From Rhizobium sp. CIAT894 (GTDB lineage: Bacteria; Pseudomonadota; Alphaproteobacteria; Rhizobiales; Rhizobiaceae), in contig NZ_CP020949.1 of NCBI RefSeq assembly GCF_000172795.2, positions 1-64,000 of the forward strand: a stretch of 64,000 nucleotides of DNA, given 5' to 3'. Every line of letters begins with the position of its first letter. Within the stretch, counting starts at the first letter, position 1. Below, piece by piece: positions 24,089 to 32,744 of this stretch. A model generated the notes under the pieces. The model worked only from the letters and a program-made list of their open reading frames with translations. It was not told where the DNA came from and did no database searches. A program made the translations under genes and the position numbers.

Positions 24089-24853
24089 ATGAGAGACACT
24101 GTACTCTGGGCGGAGTTGGCCTGGCCGCAGGTCGAGGAGAGAGTGAAGGCCGGGGCGCCGGTGTTTCTGCCGTTGGGCTCGACTGAGCAGCACGGCCACC
24201 ACATGAGCCTGAATGTCGATGTGGTCATCCCGACGCAGATCTGCGAACGAGTTGCTCGTCGAACAAACGGCCTCGTTCTTCCGACAGTAGCATATGGTAA
24301 CCGGTCTCAGCCACGTACGGGCGGCGGCCCGCGCTTTCCTGGCACCATTAACCTGTCAGCGCATACTTTCTCGATGATCGTTCGCGACATCCTGTGCGAG
24401 CTTTATCGCCAAGGTTGCCGAAAGATCGTGGTGCTCAATGGCCATTACGAGAATATCTGGCCGGCGGTCGAGGGTATCGAACTGGCCCTGGACAGCATTG
24501 GACGCCGCGTTGAGGATTTCGTCGTCCTTCGCGCCGATCTCTGGGAGCTGGTCGCCCCGGAAACGATTGCGCGGATATTCCCAGATGGCTTCCCCGGAAT
24601 CGAACTCGAGCATGCAAGCGTCATCGAAACGTCGCTGATGATGGCATTGCGGCCCGAGCTCGTCGATCTGACCGCGGCGCGGAATGACGGACCTGCACAC
24701 TTCAAGCCATACGACCGAAATCCGAAGCCGGCAGGCGGTGTGCCCGCGTCCGGCGTGCTTTCCTTAACCGAAGGCTCGTCGATCGAGAAGGGCGAATGGC
24801 TTGTCGCCGATATCACGACCAACCTTGAAAACATGATCGCTGAGGAATTCTGA
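24089..24853 (+). CDS. Creatininase-family amidohydrolase
   Basis: This 254-aa protein has metal-ligand motifs of the creatininase family: 'FLPLGSTEQHGHHMSLNVDV' (Glu, His, Asp), 'IVVLNGHYENIWPAVEG' and 'GIELEHASVIETSLMMALRP'. Family members hydrolyse cyclic amides or formamide-like bonds (creatinine, dehydropantoates, FAPy) with Mn or Zn. I use ATG 24089, preceded by GGGGAGAG, rather than GTG 24068. The stop codon directly abuts the next start, so it is coupled to the arginase-like gene. A ring-opening step on a guanidino compound followed by urea release is a plausible joint role. Confidence 0.87.
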   Translation: MRDTVLWAELAWPQVEERVKAGAPVFLPLGSTEQHGHHMSLNVDVVIPTQICERVARRTNGLVLPTVAYGNRSQPRTGGGPRFPGTINLSAHTFSMIVRDILCELYRQGCRKIVVLNGHYENIWPAVEGIELALDSIGRRVEDFVVLRADLWELVAPETIARIFPDGFPGIELEHASVIETSLMMALRPELVDLTAARNDGPAHFKPYDRNPKPAGGVPASGVLSLTEGSSIEKGEWLVADITTNLENMIAEEF

Positions 24854-25819
24854 ATGACCGCAACGAACACCAATTTCTTCCAGCCCGTCGATGCGGCCGA
24901 AGTCCCGAGGTTTGCGGGGCACTCGACATTCATGCGTCTGCCAGCGGTTCCATCGGCGGCAGGTCTGGATATCGCGCTGATCGGAATTCCCTGGGACGGC
25001 GGCACAACGAATAGAGCCGGTGCGCGCCATGGACCGCGCGAGGTCCGAAATTATTCGAGCCTCATGCGCCGTGCTCACCATGTCTCAGGAATCGAGCCGT
25101 TTTCCGTCGCCAACGTCGCTGATATTGGCGACGTGTCGGTGAACCCAATCGATCTCCTGGATGGCTTGCAGCGCATTCAGGCCGGTATAGCAGCGGTCGT
25201 GAAGGAAGGTGCGATCCCTCTTTCGGTCGGCGGTGACCACTTGACGACCTTGCCGGTGCTTCGTGCGATTGCGACTACCGGACCGATCGGGTTGATCCAC
25301 TTCGACGCCCATTCCGACACCAACGATCAATATTTCGGCAACAATCGGTATACCCATGGCACGCCGTTTCGTCGTGCCATCGAAGAAGGGCTTCTTGATC
25401 CTAAGCGGACCGTGCAGATCGGCATTCGCGGGTCCGTCTACGATCCGGGCGAGCACGACTGGGCCAAAAACCAGGGCATACGCATCATTTACATGGAGGA
25501 ATTCGTGCGTCGTGGTGCAGTCGACGTCATGGAGGAAGCACGCGCCATAGTTGGTGACGCCGCCACCTATGTCACATTCGATATCGACAGCATCGACCCC
25601 TCCATGGCGCCGGGAACCGGCACGCCGGAGATCGGGGGCTTCAGCACCCGGGAGGCCCAGGAACTGGTTCGCCTGCTTCAAGGCGTGCGCATCGTCGGGG
25701 CAGATGTTGTGGAGGTTGCTCCTCCTTTTGACATCGGCGGCATTACGGCGATCGCAGGGGCGACGATTCTCTTCGAGCTTCTTTGCGTCATTGCCGCGCA
25801 GGTTGCCGCGGCAAGGTAG
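24854..25819 (+). CDS. Arginase/agmatinase-family ureohydrolase
   Basis: This 321-aa ureohydrolase has all the Mn2+ ligands: LSVGGDHLTTLP, 'IGLIHFDAHSDTND' and 'TYVTFDIDSIDPSMAPGTGT'. The N-terminal 'GIPWDGGTTNRAGARHGPRE' is typical of agmatinase, guanidinobutyrase and guanidinopropionase rather than arginase. It would hydrolyse a guanidino group to urea plus an amine. It is directly fused in transcription to the creatininase-like gene and near an amino-acid ABC importer and an aldehyde dehydrogenase, supporting use of a guanidino acid or amine. Confidence 0.9.
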   Translation: MTATNTNFFQPVDAAEVPRFAGHSTFMRLPAVPSAAGLDIALIGIPWDGGTTNRAGARHGPREVRNYSSLMRRAHHVSGIEPFSVANVADIGDVSVNPIDLLDGLQRIQAGIAAVVKEGAIPLSVGGDHLTTLPVLRAIATTGPIGLIHFDAHSDTNDQYFGNNRYTHGTPFRRAIEEGLLDPKRTVQIGIRGSVYDPGEHDWAKNQGIRIIYMEEFVRRGAVDVMEEARAIVGDAATYVTFDIDSIDPSMAPGTGTPEIGGFSTREAQELVRLLQGVRIVGADVVEVAPPFDIGGITAIAGATILFELLCVIAAQVAAAR

Positions 25820-25865
25820 CCGCAGCATCGGAAACAACAATCGATAACTAGAAAAGGGGAACAAA

Positions 25866-26086
25866 ATGAAACTGCTTGCCTTGCACGAGGCCGCACCGAC
25901 ATTGCCGTTGACGCTGGGTTCGACGCTTATGATCTGTTCGCGTCCACAGCGATCATCGAGGGCGCAGGCGGCATTGTGACGGATTGGAGCGGAAATCCGC
26001 TGACATTAAAGTGGCGGGGCGGCGTTGTTGCGGCCGGAGATTCCTACCTACATGGGGACGCGCTGGAACACCTGAATCGGGCTTAG
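25866..26086 (+). pseudogene. C-terminal remnant of inositol monophosphatase/histidinol-phosphatase-like gene
   Basis: The frame ending at TAG 26084-26086 reads 'RGRTDIAVDAGFDAYDLFA', then AIIEGAGGIVTDWSGNPL and RGGVVAAGDSYLHGDALEHL. This is the C-terminal third of inositol-monophosphatase-fold proteins of the HisN type (DxxALxxIxxGAGGxxTDW pattern). No start or N-terminal two thirds exists; the ATG at 25866 is in another frame. The arginase gene ends 47 bp before, so a deletion joined the two. It shows that a phosphatase once belonged to this operon. Confidence 0.7.
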
Positions 26087-26101
26087 ACCTGTCGAGGGTT
26101 G

Positions 26102-26122
26102 ACCGTGAAAGCAGTTCACGGT
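26102..26122. terminator. Hairpin at convergent gene ends
   Basis: ACCGTGAA (26102-26109) and TTCACGGT (26115-26122) form a perfect 8-bp stem with loop AGCAG. It overlaps the stop codon of the leftward M20 gene and follows the phosphatase remnant on the plus strand. No strong T-tract follows on either side, so its efficiency as a terminator is uncertain. Confidence 0.4.
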
Positions 26123-27267
26123 TGAGCCTGAAGGTGGGCGATCGCAAGGTCGTGGAAAAACAGGGCGCCGGGCTCGAGCAGCTCATCGTTGAAATCGAAG
26201 GAGGAGGAATGCAGCGGCGCGCTGTCGCCGTTGCCGATAAGAAAATAGGCGCCCGGCACCTTCTCGAGCATGAAGGAGAAATCCTCGCTAAACATCTGCG
26301 GCGTGTCGAGCTTCAGTAGCCGCTCGCTGCCAAAGCGATCGACCACGACCTTTTCTGCGAGGGAAGTTGCTTCCTTTTCATTGATAGTTACTGGGTATCC
26401 GAGATCCCATTCAAAGGTCGTTGTCGCGCCAAACGCTGCAGCCTGCATAGAGGCGATGCTCTCGACCCGTTCGCGCAACTCCCTACGGGTGCTCGGCGAA
26501 AGCGCGCGCATACTGATCTCAAGGACGGCGGTGTCTGGGATGATCGTGCTGGAACCGCCCGCATGGAAAGCTCCGACAGTGATCACAGCAGCATCATGTG
26601 CGTCAATGTTTCGCGAAAGGATTGTTTGTAGCGCCATAACGATACTTGCGCCGGCGACGACCGGATCTGTCGTCTTCGCCGGCAGCGCGCCGTGTCCACC
26701 CTTACCATGCACGACGACCTTTACGACGTCGACTGAAGCGGTGATTGGACCGCTCCGTGTCGCGAACGTACCGACGGAGAGACCGGGAAGGTTGTGGACG
26801 GCATAAATGCGGTCGCAAGGGAACGCCTCGAAGAGACCGTCCTCGATCATGAGCTTTCCACCACCGTAGTTCTCTTCAGCCGGCTGGAATACGAAATTCA
26901 CACTGCCATCCAGATCCGACCTTTGTGACAGCATCCAGGCTGCTCCTAGGAGCATCGCGGTATGGCCGTCATGGCCGCACGCATGCATCATGCCAGGGTT
27001 TTTGCTGGAGTAAGGCAGCCCCGTTTCCTCGGCGATTGGCAGAGCATCGAAGTCGGCGCGGAAGCCTATGGCTCTGCGACTGTCCCCGCGTTGTAGCCGA
27101 CCAACAAGCCCGGTTTTGGCAAAACCGCGATGAACCTCCAAGCCCCAACCGGACAAGCATTCTGCAATCAAGTTTGACGTTTCCAATTCGGCAAGACCGA
27201 TTTCTGGCATGGCGTGGAGCCGCTGCCGGATAGAAGTAAGGTCAGCCAGAAAATCTCGCAGGTTCAT
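26116..27267 (-). CDS. M20-family amidohydrolase (hippurate hydrolase-like)
   Basis: This 383-aa metallopeptidase-fold amidohydrolase has 'HAMPEIGLAELETSNLI', GFRADFDALPIAEETG, 'HACGHDGHTAMLLGAAWML', PAEENYGGGKLM and 'FSEDFSFMLEKVPGAYFLIG', the metal-binding and substrate motifs of M20D enzymes such as hippurate hydrolase and N-acetyldiaminopimelate deacetylase. It should cleave an N-acyl or carbamoyl amide. Start is ATG 27267, preceded by GGATCAAC. It is transcribed divergently from the LysR gene and shares its control region. Confidence 0.9.
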   Translation of the reverse strand: MNLRDFLADLTSIRQRLHAMPEIGLAELETSNLIAECLSGWGLEVHRGFAKTGLVGRLQRGDSRRAIGFRADFDALPIAEETGLPYSSKNPGMMHACGHDGHTAMLLGAAWMLSQRSDLDGSVNFVFQPAEENYGGGKLMIEDGLFEAFPCDRIYAVHNLPGLSVGTFATRSGPITASVDVVKVVVHGKGGHGALPAKTTDPVVAGASIVMALQTILSRNIDAHDAAVITVGAFHAGGSSTIIPDTAVLEISMRALSPSTRRELRERVESIASMQAAAFGATTTFEWDLGYPVTINEKEATSLAEKVVVDRFGSERLLKLDTPQMFSEDFSFMLEKVPGAYFLIGNGDSAPLHSSSFDFNDELLEPGALFFHDLAIAHLQAQP

Positions 27268-27323
27268 CAATGTTGATCCGTAACAGTGTTTTTGCTCGAG
27301 CACGGCGAATGGTCGCCAATTGT

Positions 27324-27338
27324 TACATTGAAGTAAAT
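27324..27338. promoter_or_regulatory. LysR-type operator, copy 1
   Basis: TACATTGAAGTAAAT lies between the divergent M20 and LysR genes. With the preceding T it forms TTAC-N6-GTAA, a dyad like LysR recognition boxes. Its exact 15-bp reverse complement is found at 28335-28349 before the ABC importer operon, and related copies are near 23944-23997. Confidence 0.5.
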
Positions 27339-27386
27339 AGGATAATTTCGTATTTTATTTCGAATTTTGGTAATGTGAGAGGTTCC

Positions 27387-28319
27387 ATGCGGCGTTTGGA
27401 CAATATCGACATCCGGCTCCTTCGGGTCTTTACGACTTTGGCGGACGCGCGCGGTTTTGCAGAGGCGCAAATCGCTCTCAATCTTTCGCAGTCGACTCTA
27501 AGCACGCACCTAGCCGAACTGGAAAAGCGTGTTGGAGGGCAACTTTGCTACCGTGGTCGCCAGCAATTCAAACTGACCGAACTTGGCAACGTCACTTATG
27601 AGGCAGCCAAGAAGCTCTTCCGGGACATGGACGATTTCACGCAAAGGGTTCATTCCGCTAACGGGAATCTTGCTGGCAGATTGCGCTTGGGTACCTCCGA
27701 CGGAGTTTTTACCAGCCCTCATCTTTCGATCAGCCGAGCGGTAGAAATTTTCCTCCAGCCTGGCTCTGATGTCTTTATCGATATGATCCTTGGAACGCCG
27801 TCGGATCTCGAGCAGCGTGTGGCGGATGGAGAGCGTGACATCGTCATCGGGCCTTTCTCGCAGCGCGCGCCTGGAGTCGAGTATATCGACTTTTATGGCG
27901 AGCCTCATCATGTGTACTGCGGCAAAGGACATCGCCTGTTTACGATGCCGGATCACAGGATCGATCGAAAAGAAATTGAGTCGGCGAGGTTCTCCGTTCG
28001 ACGGTATCGGCACTTCGATGATCTTTACCTGGTGGGGCATTCTCGTGCCGGCGCTTCGATCGAGGCCATGGAGGCGCAACTAATGCTCATCCTGTCCGGA
28101 CAGTTTATCGGCTTCCTCCCGAGGCATTTTGCGGACCCATGGGTAACCAAGGGCGAGTTACGTCCAATCCTGACTCAAAGCCATAGTTTTGAGTCCATGC
28201 AAAAAATAGCCTATCGCCGCCAGTCCATCGGCACGCCGCTCATTGACGCTTTCCTTGATGTGCTGATTGGTCTGCGGCCGCCGCCAAGCGAAAGTCGCAT
28301 TGAGAATTTTCGAAGTTAA
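27387..28319 (+). CDS. LysR-family transcriptional regulator
   Basis: This 310-aa protein has an N-terminal winged helix-turn-helix ('DIRLLRVFTTLADARGFAEA', 'LNLSQSTLSTHLAELEKRVG') and a type 2 periplasmic-binding-like effector domain from about residue 95. I start at ATG 27387 because GAGAGG precedes it; the upstream in-frame sequence is promoter DNA. The palindrome upstream and its copies near the ABC and creatininase operons mark it as the probable regulator of the whole 20053-34214 catabolic cluster. Confidence 0.88.
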   Translation: MRRLDNIDIRLLRVFTTLADARGFAEAQIALNLSQSTLSTHLAELEKRVGGQLCYRGRQQFKLTELGNVTYEAAKKLFRDMDDFTQRVHSANGNLAGRLRLGTSDGVFTSPHLSISRAVEIFLQPGSDVFIDMILGTPSDLEQRVADGERDIVIGPFSQRAPGVEYIDFYGEPHHVYCGKGHRLFTMPDHRIDRKEIESARFSVRRYRHFDDLYLVGHSRAGASIEAMEAQLMLILSGQFIGFLPRHFADPWVTKGELRPILTQSHSFESMQKIAYRRQSIGTPLIDAFLDVLIGLRPPPSESRIENFRS

Positions 28320-28334
28320 ACGCGAAACAATGTG

Positions 28335-28349
28335 ATTTACTTCAATGTA
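28335..28349. promoter_or_regulatory. LysR-type operator, copy 2 (inverted)
   Basis: ATTTACTTCAATGTA is the perfect reverse complement of 27324-27338 and lies 184 bp before the ABC ATPase start. Weak similarity continues for about 12 bp on one side (shared TTTCG). The rest of 28320-28532 shows nothing else clear. Confidence 0.5.
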
Positions 28350-28532
28350 GGATTCAGGAAAACTCCTGCCATCGGGACGGATGGCTGGAGGAGGCCTGCG
28401 TTGCATCGGTACAGATTGCTTCGCAGAAAGCCAAAGTCGACCTCACCGCATTAACCTGAAGAGCCGATGGGAAACGGGCAGTGCAAGGCTGCGCGGGGAT
28501 CTCTGTTGACTTAGATTTGCGATGGATTCGAA

Positions 28533-29306
28533 ATGAACAGTCATAACGTAGCGATTGAGATCAACTCCCTTAAAAAGCGGTTTCAATCACTCGAGGTTCT
28601 CAAGGGCGTATCGCTGACCGCGCATGAAGGCGACGTCATCGCCATCATCGGCGGATCGGGCTCGGGCAAGTCGACCTTTCTTCGATGCATCAACATGCTT
28701 GAATTGCCGAGCGCCGGCTCGGTCACGATCCATGGCGAGACGATCGCCATGAAGAAAGACGGCCATGGCGGCATGATGCCATCGGACCGCAAGCAGGTGC
28801 AGCGCCTGCGCTCCCGCCTCGGCATGGTATTCCAGAGCTTCAATCTCTGGCAGCACATGACGATCCTCGAAAACGTCATCGAGGCGCCGGTGCATGTGCT
28901 CGGCATCAAGAAGGACGAGGCGATCGACCGGGCCGAGACGCTGCTGCGCCGCGTCGGGCTGCATGACAAGCGCGATGCCTATCCCGCCTTCCTCTCCGGT
29001 GGCCAGCAGCAGCGCGCGGCCATTGCCCGCGCCCTCGCCATCCAGCCCCATGTCATGCTCTTCGACGAACCGACCTCCGCGCTTGATCCGGAACTGGTGG
29101 GCGAGGTGCTCTCCGTCATCGGCGACCTCGCCAAGGAGAAGCGCACCATGATCCTCGTCACGCACGAGATGAAATTTGCGCGCAACGTGGCGAGCCACGT
29201 CGTCTTCCTGGCGAACGGCGTCATCGAGGAACAGGGCCCACCGGACGAGATTTTCGGAGCGCCGAAATCGGAGCGGCTGAAGAAGTTCATCAGCTCCATC
29301 CACTGA
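28533..29306 (+). CDS. Polar amino-acid ABC transporter ATP-binding protein
   Basis: This 257-aa HisP/GlnQ/OccP-type ATPase has Walker A GGSGSGKST, Q-loop MVFQSFNLWQH, signature LSGGQQQR and Walker B VMLFDEPTSALDPE. It powers uptake through the two permeases encoded downstream. It is the first gene of an ATPase-SBP-SBP-permease-permease-ALDH operon, the same gene content as opine and basic amino-acid importers. Confidence 0.94.
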   Translation: MNSHNVAIEINSLKKRFQSLEVLKGVSLTAHEGDVIAIIGGSGSGKSTFLRCINMLELPSAGSVTIHGETIAMKKDGHGGMMPSDRKQVQRLRSRLGMVFQSFNLWQHMTILENVIEAPVHVLGIKKDEAIDRAETLLRRVGLHDKRDAYPAFLSGGQQQRAAIARALAIQPHVMLFDEPTSALDPELVGEVLSVIGDLAKEKRTMILVTHEMKFARNVASHVVFLANGVIEEQGPPDEIFGAPKSERLKKFISSIH

Positions 29307-29333
29307 AAACCAAAAGCCAACAGAGGGAAGATC

Positions 29334-30113
29334 ATGAAGAGTATCTTGAAGACAATCGCCCTGGCAGCCGCGCTTGGCCTTTCGGCCATCTCGGGTGCCG
29401 CGGCGGAGCAGGTCCGCGTCGGCTTTGCCGCCGAGCCCTATCCGCCCTTCGCCTCGCCGGACGCTTCCGGCAACTGGGAAGGCTGGGAAGTGGATTTCAT
29501 GAAGGCAATGTGCGCGGAAGCCAAGCTCGACTGCGTGATCACTGCACTTGCTTATGATGGTTTGATCCCCGCGCTAACCTCTAACAAGATCGACATGATT
29601 GTCGCATCGATGTCGATCACAGCTGCGCGCCAACAGACCATCGACTTCTCCGACAAATACTACAACACGCTTCCGGCCATTATCGGACCGAAAGACGTGA
29701 AGTTCGAGCCGACGCCAGAGGGCCTGGCCGGCAAGACACTTGGCGTACAGGCAGCCAGTATTCATCAGGCTTACGCCGACAAGTATTTCGCTCCCGCCGG
29801 CGCAACGATCAAGGAATACCAGACGCAGGACGAGGCCATCAACGACCTCGCGGCGGGCCGCGTCGATGCGGTGCAAGCCGATTCCATCCCGCTCAGCGAA
29901 CATGTCAAGACTGAGCAGGGCGCTTGCTGCGAGCTAAAGGGCACCGTGAAGGCCGATCCGGCGATTCTCGGGCAGGGCGTCGGTGTCGGCCTGCGCAAGG
30001 GCGACACGGCTCTGAAGGATAAGGTCAACGCTGCCATTGGGGCGATCCGCGCGAATGGCACCTACGACACCTTCTCGAAGAAGTATTTCGACTTCGACCT
30101 CTACGGAGAGTGA
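29334..30113 (+). CDS. Polar amino-acid ABC transporter substrate-binding protein (copy 1)
   Basis: This 259-aa periplasmic protein starts with a Sec signal (MKSILKTIALAAALGLSAIS, cleavage probably after GAAA). Mature-domain motifs include 'RVGFAAEPYPPFASPDASGN', 'WEGWEVDFMKAMCAEAKLDC' and 'YDTFSKKYFDFDLYGE', as in the lysine/arginine/ornithine and octopine binding family (SBP_bac_3). It shares long identical blocks with the next gene, showing recent tandem duplication, but differs in the binding-cleft loop (ALAYDGLI here, PVAWDGII there). Confidence 0.92.
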   Translation: MKSILKTIALAAALGLSAISGAAAEQVRVGFAAEPYPPFASPDASGNWEGWEVDFMKAMCAEAKLDCVITALAYDGLIPALTSNKIDMIVASMSITAARQQTIDFSDKYYNTLPAIIGPKDVKFEPTPEGLAGKTLGVQAASIHQAYADKYFAPAGATIKEYQTQDEAINDLAAGRVDAVQADSIPLSEHVKTEQGACCELKGTVKADPAILGQGVGVGLRKGDTALKDKVNAAIGAIRANGTYDTFSKKYFDFDLYGE

Positions 30114-30245
30114 CAAGCTGCTCCGTCAAAGTGCTGCTGGAAGGCATATTCCGACGCGGTACAGGTGTCGTGGGACGCTAGGCCAACTGCCGTCCGGTCT
30201 CATTTGGGGCAGATATCGAGCCATAAAACCAAAAAGGGGAAGACC

Positions 30246-31028
30246 ATGAAAGACATCCTAAAGGCGATAACCCTGTGTGCCGTGATCGGCGTTGCCGCGT
30301 GCCAAGGGGCTGCAGCCCAGCCAATTCGCGTCGGTTTCGCCGCCGAACCTTATCCCCCGTTTGCCTCGCCGGACGCTTCCGGCAATTGGGAAGGCTGGGA
30401 AGTCGACTTCATGAAGGCGATCTGCGCCGAAGCGAAGCTCGACTGCGTTATCACACCAGTCGCCTGGGATGGTATCATCCCGGCGCTCACGGCCAACAAG
30501 ATCGACATGATCATCGGTTCCATGTCGATCACCGCTGAGCGCCTGCAGACGATCGACTTCTCCGACAAGTACTACAATTCACCGAGTGCAATCGTTGGCC
30601 TGAAGGGAGAACAATTCGGATCAACACCGGAGACCCTTAAGGGGAAAGTGATTGGTGTTCAGGTCGCAACCCGCCATCAGGCCTACGCAAACAAGTATTT
30701 CGGCGAGGCCGGCGCGACGGTCAAGGGATACCCGACGCAGGATGAACACAACAACGATCTTGTTTCCGGCCGTATCGATGCGGTGCAGACCGACTTCCTC
30801 GCAATCAAGGATTTTCTGAAGTCGGAACAGGGGGCTGCTTGCTGCGACCTCAAAGGCACCGTGAAGGACGAGCCGGAAATTCTAGGTTTCGGAAAAGGCG
30901 TGGGTCTGCGCAAGGGCGAGACGGAATTGAAGGAAAAGATCAACGCCGCCATCAAGGCGATCCGAGCGAACGGCACCTACGACACGTTCTCGAAGAAGTA
31001 CTTCGACTTCGACATCTACGGCGGCTGA
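30246..31028 (+). CDS. Polar amino-acid ABC transporter substrate-binding protein (copy 2)
   Basis: This 260-aa paralogue of the preceding gene has a signal peptide MKDILKAITLCAVIGVAACQ and SBP_bac_3 motifs (RVGFAAEPYPPFASPDASGN, 'ANGTYDTFSKKYFDFDIYGG'). Start is ATG 30246 after AAAGGGG; the in-frame sequence upstream is spacer. Two binding proteins sharing one permease pair would broaden specificity. The middle part (residues about 110-170) differs most from copy 1. Confidence 0.92.
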   Translation: MKDILKAITLCAVIGVAACQGAAAQPIRVGFAAEPYPPFASPDASGNWEGWEVDFMKAICAEAKLDCVITPVAWDGIIPALTANKIDMIIGSMSITAERLQTIDFSDKYYNSPSAIVGLKGEQFGSTPETLKGKVIGVQVATRHQAYANKYFGEAGATVKGYPTQDEHNNDLVSGRIDAVQTDFLAIKDFLKSEQGAACCDLKGTVKDEPEILGFGKGVGLRKGETELKEKINAAIKAIRANGTYDTFSKKYFDFDIYGG

Positions 31029-31096
31029 TCCCAAGTTCCCGCTGATGCCGGCGGCTCGCGTCGCCGGCAGTTCTCCTCGAACAGACACGAGACTCC

Positions 31097-31825
31097 ATGA
31101 TGGATGCCGGACAGCTAATTGACTTGAGCCTGCTTGCGTTTGACCCGCCCGGCTGGGGCGGGGCGATGCTGGCGGGGTTGTGGAATTCCATCCAGATCGC
31201 CGTCGGTGGTTATGCTCTCGGCCTGATCCTCGGGACCGGCGGCGCCATGGGCAAGCTTTACGGCGGCCCCGTCACCAAGGACCTGCTCGAGGTCTACACC
31301 ACGCTGGTGCGCGCGGTGCCCGAGCTCGTGCTGATCCTCATTCTCTATTATGCCGGCACGGATGTGCTGAACCAGCTTTCGGCGCTTGTCGGCTTTGGCC
31401 CGGTCGATATCAGCGGCCTTGCGGCCGGCATTTTCGTCATCGGCGTCGTGCAGGGCGCCTATTCGACGGAAGTGCTGCGCGGCGCGATCAACGCGGTGCC
31501 TGCGGGACAGATGGAAGCGGCGCGCGCCTATGGCATGTCTCCGTTTCAGGTGATGCGCCGCATCACGCTGCCGGCAATGCTGCCGCATGCCATTCCAGGC
31601 CTCTCCAATCTCTGGCTGATTGCCACCAAGGACACGGCGCTGCTCGCCGTCGTCGGCTTCAGCGAACTAACGCTAGTCACCCGCCAGGCGGCCGGCAGCA
31701 CCAAGTCCTATCTGCTCTTCTTCTGCGCGGCCGGCGCGCTCTATCTGACGATTACGCTGGTCTCCAATGTGCTGATCAGCATCATCGAGCGCCATTGCCG
31801 GCGCGGAATGGCGAGGAGCGCCTAA
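31097..31825 (+). CDS. Polar amino-acid ABC transporter permease (HisQ-type)
   Basis: This 242-aa inner-membrane permease has about five hydrophobic helices and the coupling-helix (EAA) motif 'QMEAARAYGMSPFQVMRRIT'. The N-terminal helix is in 'MLAGLWNSIQIAVGGYALGL'. It forms a heterodimer with the next gene's product; the ORFs are coupled by a TAATG overlap at 31823-31827. Confidence 0.92.
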   Translation: MMDAGQLIDLSLLAFDPPGWGGAMLAGLWNSIQIAVGGYALGLILGTGGAMGKLYGGPVTKDLLEVYTTLVRAVPELVLILILYYAGTDVLNQLSALVGFGPVDISGLAAGIFVIGVVQGAYSTEVLRGAINAVPAGQMEAARAYGMSPFQVMRRITLPAMLPHAIPGLSNLWLIATKDTALLAVVGFSELTLVTRQAAGSTKSYLLFFCAAGALYLTITLVSNVLISIIERHCRRGMARSA

Positions 31826-32643
31826 TGAGCGACCCAACAATTTCAGCCCTTCCTCTGACTGGGTTACCGACGAAAGCAAGCGTGTTCAAGCCGCATCGCA
31901 TTGTGCTTGTAGTGATCGCGGCGCTGCTCGTCTTCTGCATCATCTGGTTCATGCGTTGGGACTGGGTGCCGAAATATTCCGGCCGCCTTGTCCATGGCGT
32001 CGGGGTGACGCTGCTGATGCTGTTCAGCACGGCGATCCTCGGATTTGTCCTCGCCGTCCCGATCGGGCTTGTGCAGGTGGCGGGGCCTTGGCCGTTCAAA
32101 GTGCTGGCGCGTGTTTTCTGCACCATCATCCGCGGCACGCCGTTGCTACTCCAACTGTGGCTGCTCTATTACGGTCTCGGCTCGCTCTTCCCGCAGTTCC
32201 CCGAAATCCGAAGTTCCTTCCTCTGGCCCTATCTTCGCGAGGCCTGGCCCTATGGCGTGGCGGCACTGACGCTGTCCTTTGCCGCCTATGAGGGCGAGGT
32301 GATGCGCGGCGCCTTTGCCGGCGTGCCGTCGGGCGAGCTCGAGGCTGCGCGCGCCTATGGCATGAGCCGCTTCACCGTCTTCCGTCGCATCTGGCTGCCG
32401 CGCGCCGTGCACCGGGCGCTGCCGACGCTGAACGGCGAGACGGTGCTGCAATTGAAGGCGACGCCGCTGGTCGCAACGATCACCGTGATCGATCTCTATG
32501 CCGTCATCTCCAAAGTACGGCAGGAAACCTACATCACCTATGAGCCGCTGCTTCTGCTGGCACTCATCTATCTCGTTATGACCGCCATTCTAGTAGCGGC
32601 ATTCCGCTATTTCGAAAGCAAGATTCCATCGCGCGGCAACTGA
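31825..32643 (+). CDS. Polar amino-acid ABC transporter permease (HisM-type)
   Basis: This 272-aa permease has an extended N-terminus, about five membrane helices, 'TIIRGTPLLLQLWLLYYGLG' and the EAA motif 'ELEAARAYGMSRFTVFRRIW'. The ATG at 31825 overlaps the stop of the first permease. Together with the ATPase and two binding proteins it completes a basic/polar amino-acid or opine-like importer. Confidence 0.92.
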   Translation: MSDPTISALPLTGLPTKASVFKPHRIVLVVIAALLVFCIIWFMRWDWVPKYSGRLVHGVGVTLLMLFSTAILGFVLAVPIGLVQVAGPWPFKVLARVFCTIIRGTPLLLQLWLLYYGLGSLFPQFPEIRSSFLWPYLREAWPYGVAALTLSFAAYEGEVMRGAFAGVPSGELEAARAYGMSRFTVFRRIWLPRAVHRALPTLNGETVLQLKATPLVATITVIDLYAVISKVRQETYITYEPLLLLALIYLVMTAILVAAFRYFESKIPSRGN

Positions 32644-32744
32644 AAATTACCCCTATACGCGGCTGCACGGTTGGGAGCGCTGTCATTTGGGCATTCGCTC
32701 CCACCGGGCTCGACTGCCTCTAGAAACATCCATGTGAGGACACC

